A stretch of DNA of 64,000 nucleotides from Mycobacterium paragordonae. GTDB taxonomy: Bacteria > Actinomycetota > Actinomycetes > Mycobacteriales > Mycobacteriaceae. Position 1 is the stretch's first letter, and every line of letters begins with the position of its first letter. Below are positions 27,729-37,800 of the stretch, one piece after another. The position numbers were made by a program, and so were the translations under genes. The stretch spans positions 4,092,001 through 4,156,000 of the forward strand of contig NZ_CP025546.1 in NCBI RefSeq assembly GCF_003614435.1. Direction: 5' to 3'. The notes under the pieces are model-generated. The model saw only the letters and a list, made by a program, of their open reading frames with translations, was not told where the DNA came from and did not search any database.

Positions 27729-28489
27729 CGGCCCGCGGGACGAGCCTGGGCGCCCGATTCCGCACGAGTCGCCCGCAACTGCTCGGCCAGGTCCCGGATC
27801 TCACCGCGCAGTTCGTCGATCTGAGCGGCCGTCGCCACCTGAGCGGCCGTGTCGGTTTCGGAAACCCGTTGCACGATCCAGGAGGCCAGCGACCCGGTCA
27901 CCACACCGATCAGCGTGATGCCGCCCATCATCAGCAAGACCGCGACCACGCGTCCTGTCACGGTGAGCGGGTACAGGTTGCCGTAACCGACGGTGGTCAC
28001 CGTGGTGATGGCCCACCACACGGCCTTGCCGAAGCTGTTGATGGTGGTGCCGGCCTGATGGCGTTCGGCGTCCAGCACCGCCAGCGCGCCGGTGTAGACC
28101 AACAGCAGCACCCCGGAAACCGTGTAGATCAGGATCTGGCCACGCACGGCATGACCGACGGCCTTCTGCAACACGCCCAGCAGCACGATCAGGCGCACCA
28201 TCCGCAGCGGCCGCAGGAACGGCAGCAGGACGATCAGCAGGTCGACGATGTGCAGCAGAAACCATTCCCGGCGGTTGTCGGCCAGGACCAGGCGGGCGAA
28301 GTAATCCCCGACGAACATGGCCCAGGCGACCCAGCACAACAGCCACAGAATGCGCGCCTCCGACCCGTGCGGCCGGGCCAGGATCTGCACCGAGTACATG
28401 ATCAGGAAGGCGACGGCGACCACGGCCAGCGGCCACTCGGTGCGCTGCCTCCACAGCTGTTCCTTGGAGAGAGAGTGCATGTGCCTCAC
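27725..28489 (-). CDS. Voltage-gated-type potassium channel
   Basis: 254 aa from GTG 28489 (ATG 28480 is equally possible). Six hydrophobic segments are seen, with an S4-like stretch FLRPLRMVRLIVLL. A pore loop with the selectivity filter TTVGYGN follows near residue 167, then S6 and a C-terminal coiled coil of about 35 residues suitable for tetramer assembly. It would conduct K+ across the plasma membrane. The S4 has only three arginines, so voltage sensing may be weak. GTGA overlap with the dehalogenase gene upstream. Confidence 0.87.
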   Translation of the reverse strand: MRHMHSLSKEQLWRQRTEWPLAVVAVAFLIMYSVQILARPHGSEARILWLLCWVAWAMFVGDYFARLVLADNRREWFLLHIVDLLIVLLPFLRPLRMVRLIVLLGVLQKAVGHAVRGQILIYTVSGVLLLVYTGALAVLDAERHQAGTTINSFGKAVWWAITTVTTVGYGNLYPLTVTGRVVAVLLMMGGITLIGVVTGSLASWIVQRVSETDTAAQVATAAQIDELRGEIRDLAEQLRATRAESGAQARPAGR

Positions 28490-29208
28490 CCTACGAGTTG
28501 GTCGGCCAGATCGACGAAATCACAAGCGTTGACGTCGAACTCGTCCTCATAGGCGACGTCCGCCACGCCGTCGGCGCCGAATTCGAGCGGCCGGGCGACG
28601 AAGGCGGTCCGGAAACCGAGTCGGGCGGCGGCGCGCAGGTCGTACTTGTGGCTGGCCACCATCATGATGTCGCCGGGTGGCAGGCCCAGGTAGGTGGCGG
28701 CCATCCGGTAGGCGGCCGGGTCGGGTTTGAACACCCCGGCCATCTCCGCGGTGAAGATCGCGTCCCAGGGCAGGCCGGCGCGCTTGGAGATGTTGATGAC
28801 CGCGCTGACGTCGGCATTCGACAGGGTCGCCAGGACGTATGTGCGGCGCAGTCGGGTCAGGCCCGCCACGACGTCCGGCCACGGTCGCAGCCGCTGCCAG
28901 GCCAGGGCGAGGTCGTCGCGCTCGGCTGCCGTCAGGCCGGTGAAACCGGCATCGGCCAGGACGGTGTCGAGCACGTCGCGGTAGATCGAGTGCACCGAAA
29001 CCCAGGACCCCGGGCTCGGCGCCGTCTCCGGGGCCTTTGCTGAGGCTATTTTTAAGGCCGCGAAGTAGCCTGCCCGCCAACGCCGGACGACGTCGGGCCA
29101 ATCCACCCCCGCGTCACGGCCGGCGCTGATCCGGCGCGCCTCGTCGCACACCGTGGAGTGAAAGTCGGTCGCGGTCCCTTGGACATCGAATAACAGCGCC
29201 TTGAGCAC
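28486..29208 (-). CDS. HAD-superfamily hydrolase, type II haloacid dehalogenase-like
   Basis: 240 aa. Nucleophile Asp8 in [13 protein letters not shown], motif II Ser in [10 protein letters not shown], motif III Lys in [13 protein letters not shown], and a motif IV region [16 protein letters not shown]. Type II haloacid dehalogenases convert 2-haloacids to hydroxyacids, but many relatives are phosphatases, so the substrate is open. GTG start. Divergent from the DUF202 pair by 24 bp and coupled to the potassium-channel gene. Confidence 0.87.
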   Translation of the reverse strand: MLKALLFDVQGTATDFHSTVCDEARRISAGRDAGVDWPDVVRRWRAGYFAALKIASAKAPETAPSPGSWVSVHSIYRDVLDTVLADAGFTGLTAAERDDLALAWQRLRPWPDVVAGLTRLRRTYVLATLSNADVSAVINISKRAGLPWDAIFTAEMAGVFKPDPAAYRMAATYLGLPPGDIMMVASHKYDLRAAARLGFRTAFVARPLEFGADGVADVAYEDEFDVNACDFVDLADQLVG

Positions 29209-29232
29209 CCGACCGAATCTACGATGTGCACC

Positions 29233-29607
29233 GTGGCTACCGATGGTCCCCCCGAAGACGTCATCGAAGAGCAGGAGCCCGACTACCGGTTCACCCTTGC
29301 CAACGAGCGAACCTTCCTGGCCTGGCAGCGCACCTCGCTGGGCCTGCTCGCGGCCGCGGTCGCCCTGGTGAATTTTGTTCCGGAGCTGGTGGTGGTCGGC
29401 GCGCGGCGGATCATGGGCGTCGGCCTGGCCGTGTTGGCGATCTCCACCAGCTGGACCGGCCTACAGCGCTGGCGGCTGTCCGAACGCGCCATGCGGCGCG
29501 GGGCCCCGCTGCCCCGGCACCCGTCCCCCGGACTGCTGGCGATCGGGCTCATCGTGCTCGGCGTGATCACACTCGCCATGGTGATCGCCAAGGTGGTCGC
29601 GGGTTGA
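29233..29607 (+). CDS. DUF202 membrane protein (Rv2272-like)
   Basis: 124 aa. The family signature is [20 protein letters not shown] (residues about 17-36), followed by three membrane helices. GTG 29233 is preferred over ATG 29224 because it gives a start like that recalled for Rv2272 and a TACGAT (29220-29225) -10 box ends 7 bp upstream, suggesting a leaderless mRNA. Function unknown. The next DUF202 gene overlaps its stop. Confidence 0.87.
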   Translation: MATDGPPEDVIEEQEPDYRFTLANERTFLAWQRTSLGLLAAAVALVNFVPELVVVGARRIMGVGLAVLAISTSWTGLQRWRLSERAMRRGAPLPRHPSPGLLAIGLIVLGVITLAMVIAKVVAG

Positions 29608-29915
29608 CCGGGCCCGGGGGGCCCGCCGAGCGCACGACGCTGGCCTGGACCCGGACGTCGTTCGCGTTCCTGGTCAACGGAGTGTTATTGGCGCTCAAGG
29701 ATGTTCACGGCGCCGGACAGCGAGTGGGGGCACTGCTGCCGGCCGGGGTGGCCTGTGTGGCGGCGCTGGGTACCTACGTCATCGCGCGGCGACGCCAACA
29801 CACCCTGGCGCAACGCCCGCTGCCGTCGCCCATCACCGCCCGCCGGCAGGTGTACGTCGTGGGCTACGCGGCACTGGCACTCACCATCACCACCGCGATT
29901 GCCCAACTGCTGTAA
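29604..29915 (+). CDS. Second DUF202 membrane protein
   Basis: 103 aa from TTG 29604, which overlaps the previous stop (TTGA), so it is translationally coupled. It keeps the short signature [14 protein letters not shown] and three membrane helices. The pairing of two small DUF202 proteins is conserved in mycobacteria and suggests a heteromer. Function unknown. It converges on the kinase gene with a 10-bp gap. Confidence 0.82.
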   Translation: MTGPGGPAERTTLAWTRTSFAFLVNGVLLALKDVHGAGQRVGALLPAGVACVAALGTYVIARRRQHTLAQRPLPSPITARRQVYVVGYAALALTITTAIAQLL

Positions 29916-29925
29916 CGCTTTTGGA

Positions 29926-31503
29926 CTACCAGAGGTAGACGACGGCGTCTTTTCCGCCCGTGCACCTGATCCACGGGTTGGCGCCGTCGCCCGCGCACTG
30001 CATCAGGAAGTTCGCGGTGTTCTTCGGATCGCAGTTCGCGCCAGGGACAGTGAAGCAGTCGACGGCGCCGGGCGACGACACGGTGCGTGCGCCGTTGGTG
30101 GCGTTGTTGTAGGTGTTCCAGTACGCATGCAACACCGCGTTGGCGAAGTAGCACGACGTCTGTGGCGAGCCGCGACCGCCGTGCGAACCGTACCCGGTGA
30201 GGTTCATCTGGAAGCCCTGGTCGCAGCTCTGATGGCTGGCGCTCTGGTCGGGCCCGGTCACCAGCGGCGGTGCGGCGTTGGTCGGCCGCGACGGGATCGG
30301 CTCCGGGGAAACCGTGGACGTCTCGCCCGAGTACGGCGGGACCGTCGGTGGCACGGTCGCCGTCGAGGTGCCCGCCGAGTCCTCCTTCTTCGCCAGCAGT
30401 CCGACCGCCACGCCGACGCCGCCGAGTATCAACACCGCGCCGAGCCCGATCCCGACAGGCGCCAGCCAACGACGCTGCTTCGCCGTCGCCGGAGCCGGGC
30501 TGGGGATTACGGGCTGCGGGCCGGATGGCGGGAAGTTCTGCGGCCCGGACGGCGGGTAGTTCTGCGGGTACCCGGCCTGGACCGTCGGCGGCTGCGGCGG
30601 GGGTTGTTGCGGTGGCGGGGGCGGCCAGGATGCCGGCCGGGTCGGTGACTCGTCCGTCGGGTCGACCGCGGTACGCACCCCGCTGCGCAGCGCGCGTTCG
30701 GCCGCCCGCCCGAAGGCCCCGGCGCTGCCGTACCGGTCGTCGGGCTCCTTGGCCATGCCGCGCGCGATGACCTCGTCCAGCGTCGCGGGCACCCGCGGGT
30801 TCGTCAGGCTGGGCCGCGGTGGCGGTGCCGACAGGTGCGCGGCCACGAAGCCGCCCTGTGATTCGGCGGGGAAGGGCAGTTGGCCGGTCAGTGCCTCGTA
30901 CAACACGCACGCCAACGAGTAGACGTCCGCGGCCGGCGTGATGTCCCGGTCGGAGAACCGCTCCGGCGCCATGTAGGCCCACGAGCCGACGCGCATGTTG
31001 ACCGCGGTGAGCCGCGTGTGCTCCCCCATAGTCTCGGCGATGCCGAAGTCAACCAGGTAGGCGAAGTCAGCCGGGGTGACCAGGATGTTCTGTGGCTTGA
31101 CATCGCGGTGCACGAGACCTTCGGCGTGGGCGGCATCGAGTGCGGCCGCGATCTGGGCGACGATGGCGACAGCGCGTGCGGGTTCCAGCGGGCCGTTGGC
31201 CAGCAGTCCTTCCAGGTCCTTGCCACGGACCAGGCGCATGTCGATGAACAGCGAGCCGTCGATCTCACCGAAACCGTGGATCGGAATGACGTGCGGTTCC
31301 TGCAGTGTTGCCGCGGCGTGCGATTCGCGCTCGAAGCGGGTGCGATATTTTCGGTCGTTGGCGAACTGGGTGTTGATGATCTTGAGGGCGACGGTCCGGC
31401 CGATCTGGTTGTCGTAGGCCTCGTAGACCTCCCCCATGCCGCCCTTACCGACGACACCGGTGATCGTGTATTTGCCGAAAGTCGTGCCGACGCGCTGATC
31501 CAC
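29926..31503 (-). CDS. Transmembrane Ser/Thr protein kinase (PASTA-less, PknE/PknI-like)
   Basis: 525 aa. Hanks-type kinase domain: glycine loop GKGGMGEVYEA at 19-29, Lys41, catalytic HRDVKPQN with Asp134, DFG 152-154 and the APE-equivalent APERF. A Pro/Gln-rich juxtamembrane linker, one transmembrane helix (about 346-370) and an extracytoplasmic domain with six Cys follow, ending in a sequence with CTGGKDAVVYLW. The ectodomain differs from that of the kinase at 48660, although the kinase domains are close. GTG start, with GGAGGAGGGC upstream. It follows envelope hydrolase genes on the same strand. Confidence 0.93.
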   Translation of the reverse strand: MDQRVGTTFGKYTITGVVGKGGMGEVYEAYDNQIGRTVALKIINTQFANDRKYRTRFERESHAAATLQEPHVIPIHGFGEIDGSLFIDMRLVRGKDLEGLLANGPLEPARAVAIVAQIAAALDAAHAEGLVHRDVKPQNILVTPADFAYLVDFGIAETMGEHTRLTAVNMRVGSWAYMAPERFSDRDITPAADVYSLACVLYEALTGQLPFPAESQGGFVAAHLSAPPPRPSLTNPRVPATLDEVIARGMAKEPDDRYGSAGAFGRAAERALRSGVRTAVDPTDESPTRPASWPPPPPQQPPPQPPTVQAGYPQNYPPSGPQNFPPSGPQPVIPSPAPATAKQRRWLAPVGIGLGAVLILGGVGVAVGLLAKKEDSAGTSTATVPPTVPPYSGETSTVSPEPIPSRPTNAAPPLVTGPDQSASHQSCDQGFQMNLTGYGSHGGRGSPQTSCYFANAVLHAYWNTYNNATNGARTVSSPGAVDCFTVPGANCDPKNTANFLMQCAGDGANPWIRCTGGKDAVVYLW

Positions 31504-31551
31504 CGCTGAAGCCCTCCTCCGTAGGGATTATGCGGCACCCTGCCGTGATGT

Positions 31552-32370
31552 CTAGGTGTTTCCCGGGCACTGGCCGGCGGGCAGCTGCGCGAGATGCTCG
31601 CTCAGCCAGGCGGTGGCTTGGTCGAGGGCACGCGTGCCGTCCTCGAACGACCCGGACGCGGGCTCGGCCGCGATTGCGACGGCGAGTCTCCCCGCGTTGA
31701 CGACGCCGATCTGACGCACCAGATATCTGCCGGCCGGGGACGGACCCCAGCCGCCCTTGAACTGGGCGCCGGGCAGCGCGCCGATGCCCCAACTCTGTTG
31801 TGGCGCAATCTGTCCCATCAGTGCAAAGATGGGCTCGTTCTGCTTGTCGCAGAACGCTTTAGCGGTGAAGTGGGCCTGATTCGCGAGCGACCAGATGGTC
31901 TGGCCGAATGCGGTGAATTCCGGTCGCACCTTTCGCGATTCGACCGTGGTGGGATCACCGGTTTCCCGCAGCACCTCCTGCACCTTGCCCGCGGCGGTGA
32001 CGGGATCGCCGAGCTGCTGCCAAAGCGCTTCGGCCGCTGCGTTATCCGATTCGGTGATGGCAGCCTTCATGGTGGCGGTGACGTGGTGTTGCTGGCGGTA
32101 GGCGGCGATCGCGAGCGGCACCTTGATCGTCGACCAGGCCGGGCCCGGGGGCCAGTCGCCGTAGATCGTGGGCGGCTCGTTGCTCCCGACGGCCGTGACG
32201 GCCAGTCCCATGGTGGCGTTCAGTCGGCCGGCCAGTTGCGTGAATTCCGCGGCGAGATCGACGTTCTGTGGCGGCGGGGCGCTTCGGGGGGACGTCATCG
32301 GTGGCCTTTGCGGAGCGGGGGCATGCCGGTAGGTGTACACGGCGGTCAATGTGACGATCGCGGCCGCCAC
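31552..32370 (-). CDS. Exported class A beta-lactamase-like serine hydrolase
   Basis: 272 aa from GTG 32370. SxxK is in AWSTIKVPLA, SDN in ITESDNAAAEAL and the KTG-equivalent KGG in FKGGWGPS, so the catalytic set of class A beta-lactamases/DD-peptidases is present. The start is odd: this GTG lies inside the membrane segment. In-frame sequence back to 32430 reads a typical basic N-region (KPRRASVR) and a full helix, but offers only ATC, no ATG, GTG or TTG. It may start at a non-standard codon by coupling to the amidase gene. Confidence 0.82.
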   Translation of the reverse strand: MAAAIVTLTAVYTYRHAPAPQRPPMTSPRSAPPPQNVDLAAEFTQLAGRLNATMGLAVTAVGSNEPPTIYGDWPPGPAWSTIKVPLAIAAYRQQHHVTATMKAAITESDNAAAEALWQQLGDPVTAAGKVQEVLRETGDPTTVESRKVRPEFTAFGQTIWSLANQAHFTAKAFCDKQNEPIFALMGQIAPQQSWGIGALPGAQFKGGWGPSPAGRYLVRQIGVVNAGRLAVAIAAEPASGSFEDGTRALDQATAWLSEHLAQLPAGQCPGNT

Positions 32371-32407
32371 AACCAGAGTTGCGAAGACCGCGATCGCGGT
32401 GCGGACG

Positions 32408-33157
32408 CTAGCCCGCCTTGGCTTGTAGATAGGCGACGATCCCCTGGGTTACGGCGGCGGCGTATTTCGCTCGGCCATCGGCACTTTCGATCTGGGCGGC
32501 ATCCTCGGCGTTCTTCATGTTGCCGAGTTCGACGAGCACGGCCGGGTATTGGGCCAGGTTCAGCCCGGCCAGGTCGGCGCGACCGTACAGACCGTCGGAG
32601 CCGATGTAGTTCGACGGCTGGAAGCCGGCCGAGATCAGGGCGGATCGCATCGCGTTGGCAAGTTGCATCGCACCGGTGGATTGGGCGTCGTTCAGCGGCG
32701 GGCTGGAGTAGTTGACATGGAACCCATGCCCGGACGCGGGTCCGCCGTCGGCGTGGATGCTGACGATCGCATCCGGGTGCATGGCGTTGGCGCGGGCGGC
32801 GCGGTCGTCGATGCAGGGGCCGACGGAGCCATCGTCGGGTCTCGAGAGCTGGGTGTTGACGCCGAGGTTCTGCAGCTGAGCCGAGACCATGGTGGTGACG
32901 TCCCAGGTGAACGCATGCTCGGGATAACCGTCGCCGGCCGCGGTGCCCGAGGTGTTGCACGGCTTCGTACCACCCCGGCCGTTGGGCACCTGCTGGTTGA
33001 TCGACGCGTCGGCGACGGCGTTGTGGCCCGGATCGAGGAAAACGCTCATACCGGCGACACCGGCGGCCGCGGCGGGCGGGACGGTGACCATCGCGGCCAG
33101 AAGGACCGGTGCTGCGGCGGCGCATTTCAGCACGTCGCGCCTGGAAAATCGGCTCAC
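32408..33157 (-). CDS. N-acetylmuramoyl-L-alanine amidase, Ami1 (Rv3717)-like
   Basis: 249 aa zinc amidase of the Amidase_3 family. It cuts between muramic acid and the stem peptide of peptidoglycan. Zinc ligands are seen in FLDPGHN, the Glu region PEHAFTW and VSIHADGGPASG, with the catalytic Glu in VLVELGNMKN. The N-terminus MSRFSRRDVLKCAAAAP is a twin-arginine signal, so it may be exported folded. Compared with Rv3717 it is a close paralogue or orthologue at a different locus. Stop lies within the in-frame lead of the hydrolase gene. Confidence 0.92.
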   Translation of the reverse strand: MSRFSRRDVLKCAAAAPVLLAAMVTVPPAAAAGVAGMSVFLDPGHNAVADASINQQVPNGRGGTKPCNTSGTAAGDGYPEHAFTWDVTTMVSAQLQNLGVNTQLSRPDDGSVGPCIDDRAARANAMHPDAIVSIHADGGPASGHGFHVNYSSPPLNDAQSTGAMQLANAMRSALISAGFQPSNYIGSDGLYGRADLAGLNLAQYPAVLVELGNMKNAEDAAQIESADGRAKYAAAVTQGIVAYLQAKAG

Positions 33158-33194
33158 CGCGCGATGGTAACAACCCTGGCAGGCTCGGCGCCCT

Positions 33195-33482
33195 TCACCT
33201 GCGGCGGCGCACCTGGCGCATCAGCTCGGCGCCCTCGACGCCGTAGATACCGCGATCGTCGCCGTGCAGCACCCAGTAGTGCTGCCGGTCAGCGCGGGCG
33301 GCGAGGGCGGCGCGGTAGCGCGCGTTCTCGGCCTCGCGTTCGGCGTACCAACGGGCGATGGCCCGGGCCAGGAAGAAGAGGCCGACGAGTGCCGCCGCGC
33401 CCAGAATCCACTAGATGAACTTGATGATGAGGCCGATGATCAGCAGTAGGCCGAACACCGCGCCGAATCCGCCGCGCTCCAT
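33195..33482 (-). pseudogene. Small membrane protein gene broken by an internal TAG
   Basis: 96-codon frame from ATG 33482 to TGA 33195-33197, with a TAG at codon 24 (33411-33413). The frame reads MERGGFGAVFGLLLIIGLII then KFI, stop, WILGAAALVGLFFLARA, a continuous membrane helix and charged tail. A Trp-Trp pair after KFI is expected in this mycobacterial family, so TGG to TAG is the simplest change. The tail has QHYWVLHGDDRGIYGVEGAE. No start codon follows the stop in frame. Confidence 0.75.
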
Positions 33483-33513
33483 GGGACGCAAGCTACTGCG
33501 GGCCACCGACAAG

Positions 33514-34293
33514 TCAGCCGATGCGCCCGATCGCCAGTTGCGCGAGACGTTTCAGGTTTGTACACGAACCAAACCCCTGGGTGACCCGAAGTATCCGCTC
33601 GCCACTCAGCAAGACCACCAGCGTGGTGGAGGGCGGTGTGGTGGTCAGTTCGTTGACGCAGGAGGCCTTGAGGCCGATGCCGTCGACCGCGTCACCGGTT
33701 CCGGTCGCGAGCGCGAACTCAGATGGCGCATCGACGGCGAACGCACCCGCGGTCTGCAGGTCGACTTCCACACCATCCCCGACATCGTGTGGCTTGTCGT
33801 AGATGCACGCGATATCGACTGAGCCGGGTTCCGCGCCCAGGGGTTCGGCGTTCACCGGGCCGCCCATGATGCCTGCGGCCTCGGTCGCGGTCACCCAGTC
33901 ACACGGCCGGAACGCCGGTGGCTCCGTCGGGTCTACTTCGGCGAGTTCAACGGTGACCGCATCACTGCGCCCGACCGGGGTTCCGGTCGCGGGCGATACC
34001 GCGACGATGCGGTACGTCTTTTCGGCGGGCCGGGCCGGACGATTGAGGGGGTCATGTCCATCCGGCGCCACCGACTTGAGCTGGTAGCACTCCAGGGCCC
34101 CATCCTTGGCCTGATATAGAAGGCGCCCAACAACATTCGGCACCGGGCGGGGCCACGTCTGCGCGTCGCAGAGCTGCTGCACGGTTTTCGGCCCCGCAAC
34201 CCCCGTCACGGCGGGTCGCGGCGCCGGGTGGTGTACCGAGCAGGCCGCACACACCAACGCGGCGACAACGGTGATCAGTCGGCGCGACGTCAT
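33514..34293 (-). CDS. Lipoprotein, DUF3558-like
   Basis: 259 aa. Signal peptide with lipobox LVCAAC, lipidated Cys18. A segment with PRPVPNVVGRLLYQAKDG resembles a single degenerate PASTA-like unit. The C-terminal half (PCDWVTATEAAGIMG to SCTNLKRLAQLAIGRI) resembles DUF3558 lipoproteins. It would be anchored on the outer face of the plasma membrane. Role unknown. A decayed copy of its C-terminus is at about 38888-38982. Confidence 0.8.
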   Translation of the reverse strand: MTSRRLITVVAALVCAACSVHHPAPRPAVTGVAGPKTVQQLCDAQTWPRPVPNVVGRLLYQAKDGALECYQLKSVAPDGHDPLNRPARPAEKTYRIVAVSPATGTPVGRSDAVTVELAEVDPTEPPAFRPCDWVTATEAAGIMGGPVNAEPLGAEPGSVDIACIYDKPHDVGDGVEVDLQTAGAFAVDAPSEFALATGTGDAVDGIGLKASCVNELTTTPPSTTLVVLLSGERILRVTQGFGSCTNLKRLAQLAIGRIG

Positions 34294-34302
34294 GGGCTTC
34301 TC

Positions 34303-34742
34303 TCAGCCCAGCTCGTAGGATTCCTGCGACACCAGGAAGAAGTGACTCGTGCCGGCGTCGCGGCAGGTGATCCCGGATGGCTCGCTCTCGCACGTGAGGG
34401 CACGGTGGTACGGGATTGCCCGAACTCGAGCACCGGGCGCTGGCTCGGGGGCATGTGCTGAGTCGCGCAGGCAAAGCCGGGTTGTTCGCCCTCGTTGAGC
34501 CGGAACTGGTTTGCGGTCGGCGCCAGCGGGCAGCCCCAAATCGACTGGGCCGGTGCCGTCCAGGTGTGATCGGTGATCTCGCACAGGGCATGTGGTTTGT
34601 CGGCCCCGACCGAGGTGTACATCATGCAGCGGATGTTTCCCGACGGTGACTGGAACTCATAGCCGGCGTCGGCCTGCGCCGTGGCCGGCAAAGCGACCGT
34701 CGCCGCGACGGCGGCAATCGCCAGCATGGTGAATCTCTTCAT
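34303..34742 (-). pseudogene. Frameshifted secreted protein, paralogue of 38274-38687
   Basis: Starts MKRFTMLAIAAVAATVALPA with a signal peptide cut near QADA, then YEFQSPSGNIRCMMY. After LEFGQ the frame must shift by one base near 34416-34417 to continue IPYHRALTCESEPSGITC and end in SQESYELG. The intact paralogue has LNYGQ, SGVKC and SRDAFKLG at matching places. Loss of one base, for example from a CAG codon, explains it. A sequencing error is possible. Confidence 0.7.
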
Positions 34743-34893
34743 ACGGCTGCTCTTCTCATCGGGTCCTGTCATCAGGCTCGGCCAGTCAATGTGGTCCGGC
34801 TCGCTACCGATCCCAACATCTACGCGACGCGGGCGGTGTTTCTGCGCGATTGCGCCGATGTAGTGCGCGGCACAAGCGGCAATCCTGGCTAAC

Positions 34894-37800
34894 ATGAGCC
34901 AAAACGCGGAGCTGACCTGGGACGATTTGGGCATGAGCGAGTTGCTGCCGACCGGCACGGTGACGCTGCTACTTGCCGACGTGGAAGGCTCCACCCGGTT
35001 GTGGGAAACCCAGCCCGAGCAGATGACCGCCGCGCTGGCCCAGCTCAACCGCACCGTCAACCACACCATCGCCGCCCACGACGGGGTGCGCCCGCTCGAA
35101 CAGGGCGAGGGCGACAGCTTCGTCGCTGCCTTTGCCCGCGCCTCCGACGCCGTGGCTTGCGCGCTGGCCATACAACTGGCGCCGCTGGCCCCGATCCGGG
35201 TGCGCATCGGCATCCACACCGGCGAGATCCAACTGCGCGACGACGCCAACTACGCGGGCCCCACCATCAACCGCACCGCCCGGCTACGCGACCTCGCCCA
35301 CGGCGGCCAGACGGTGTTGTCGGGCGTGACCGAATCGCTGGTGATGGACCGGCTGCCCGACGGCGTGTGGTTCACCGATCTGGGCAGTTACCCGTTGCGC
35401 GGCGTGCCGCGTCCCGAACGCGTGGTGCAGCTGTGCCACCCCGACTTGCGCAACGAGTTCCCGCCGCTGCGGGTCCGCAACGCCGTTGCCGCGCATAATC
35501 TTCCGGTTCAACTGACGAGTTTCATCGGGCGCGCAGCCGAGATGACGGAGCTGCGCCGGCTCGTGACGAGCAATCGGTTAGTTTCCCTGACCGGCGCCGG
35601 GGGTGCCGGTAAGACCCGACTCGCGGTCGAACTCGCGGCCGGCCTGACCGCCGAATTCGGCGACGGGCTCTGGTACGTCGACCTGTCCCCTGTCACCAAC
35701 CCGCTTGCCGCGCCGGTCACCGTGGCGCGCACGCTGGGACTGGCCGACCAACCCGGCTGCTCCCATGCGGACTTGCTGGTGAGATTCATTGCGGACAAGC
35801 ACATGCTGCTGATCCTGGACAACTGTGAGCACCTGCTCGATGCGTGCGGGACTCTGGTCGCCGAATTGTTGACGGTATGCCCGCAGTTGACCATTCTGAC
35901 GACCAGCCGTGAACCACTGGGCGTGCCCGGCGAGCTGGGTTGGCGGGTGCCCTCACTCGGCATCGCCGACGCGGCCGTCGAGCTGTTCGAAGATCGGGCA
36001 CGACGCGCGCGCCCCGATTTCGTTGTGGGCGAACAGAACCGCCAACTTCTCGAAGACATCTGCACCCGCCTGGACGGCATGCCGTTGGCGATCGAGCTTG
36101 CCGCGGCACGGATTCGGGCGTTGTCGCTGCAGCAGATCGCCGACAGCCTGCACGACCGGTTCCGGCTACTGACCGGCGGTGCGCGCACCGCCGTGCGCAG
36201 ACAGCAGACGCTGCGCGCATCAGTCGACTGGTCCCATGCGCTGCTCACCGAACCCGAGCAGGTGTTGTTTCGCCGACTGGCGGCCTTCGCCGGCGGATTC
36301 GACCTCGACGCCGGCGCGGCCGTCGGCGCGGGCAACGAAGTCGAAACTTACCAATTGCTTGACCAACTCAGCTTGCTGGTCGACAAATCACTGGTCGTCG
36401 CCGATGACACCGGCGACGGCATGCGATACCGGTTGCTGGAGACCGTACGCCAATACGCCCAGGAAAAACTCGGCGAGTCCGGCGAGGCAGACCGGGTGCG
36501 CACCCGGCACCGTGACTACTACGCGCAGACCGCGGCGGCAAGAGAAGCGCGAGGCCACTCCTATGATGAGCAGCTGCTGTCCTGGGCCAAGGTCGAAATC
36601 GACAATCTGCGAGCCGCTTTCGCGTGGAGTCGCGAGAACGGGGAGCTGGAGACGGCGTTGCAACTCCTATTGTCGTTGCGGCCGTTATGGTTACGGGGCG
36701 GCCGTGTTCAGGAGGCGCTGTTCGGGTTGTCCGCAATCCTGGCCGAGGATCGCTCCCATCTGACACCCGCGGTGTGGGTGGGCGCGGTGGCGCGTTACGC
36801 CATTCTGGCTGCGTGGGTCGGCTTCCCGGTGGAGTTGAGTCGAGCGCAGGAGGCGCTGGCGGTCGCGCGCGACATCGGTGATTCCGCATTGCTCAGGGAG
36901 GTCCTGATCGCATGCGGAATGATCGCGCTCTACGTGCCGGGCACCGCCGAGCCCTACCTCACCGAAGCGGTCGAACTGGCCCGCGTAGCCCACGACCAAT
37001 GGAGTCTGTGCGAAATCTACAGCTACCAGGGGATTGGCGCTCTGATGGCCGGTGAACCGGGTTTGGCAATCCCGGCCAACCAGCAAGCGCTTCAACAAGC
37101 CGATGCAATCGGCGACAAGTTCTTCTCCCGGAATTGCCGTGCGTGGCAGTGCATCGCCTTGACACTGCACGGCGACCCCGCCCGTGGCATCGAAATCGCC
37201 GACTCCATGCCCCGTGAAGCTGAGACCGCCGGAGACTCAACCATGGCGGTTTTCGGCTATGTCACCCTTGGTCAGGCGCTGGCCCTCAACGGCCAGCCAG
37301 AAGCGTCTCACGCGGCGGCGCGGGCTGCGCTGGAAATAGCCGATGCGATGGGTAGCTATTTCGCCGACGCGATGTATGCGGTATCCGCCTGCGCCGCCCT
37401 CGCGGCCGGCGACGCCGCGGCGGCCCGGGCTGCAGCCGAAATGGCTTATCGGCAGAGCAATCCCATGCGCGAACTGTTCACCACATGCATCACTCCCATG
37501 GCTGAAGCGTTGCAGGCGTGCGGGGATCTGGAGGCCGCCCGGCGATCAGCGGACGAAACGTTGGCGGTGGTGCCGGGCTGCTATCGCATGCTGGCCCTGC
37601 TGGCGCGAGCCAATATCACGATGGCACAAGGCGATCCAGAACAGGCCGAACGCGACGCCCACGAAGCCCTGACCGTTGCCGTCGATACCCAGGCGTTCAT
37701 ACGGGTGGACGATATTCTGGAGTGCCTCGCCTGCCTTGCGGCCGCCGAAGGGAATCACCCGTACGCGGTGCGCCTGTTGGGTGCCGCCGACGCGCAGCGG

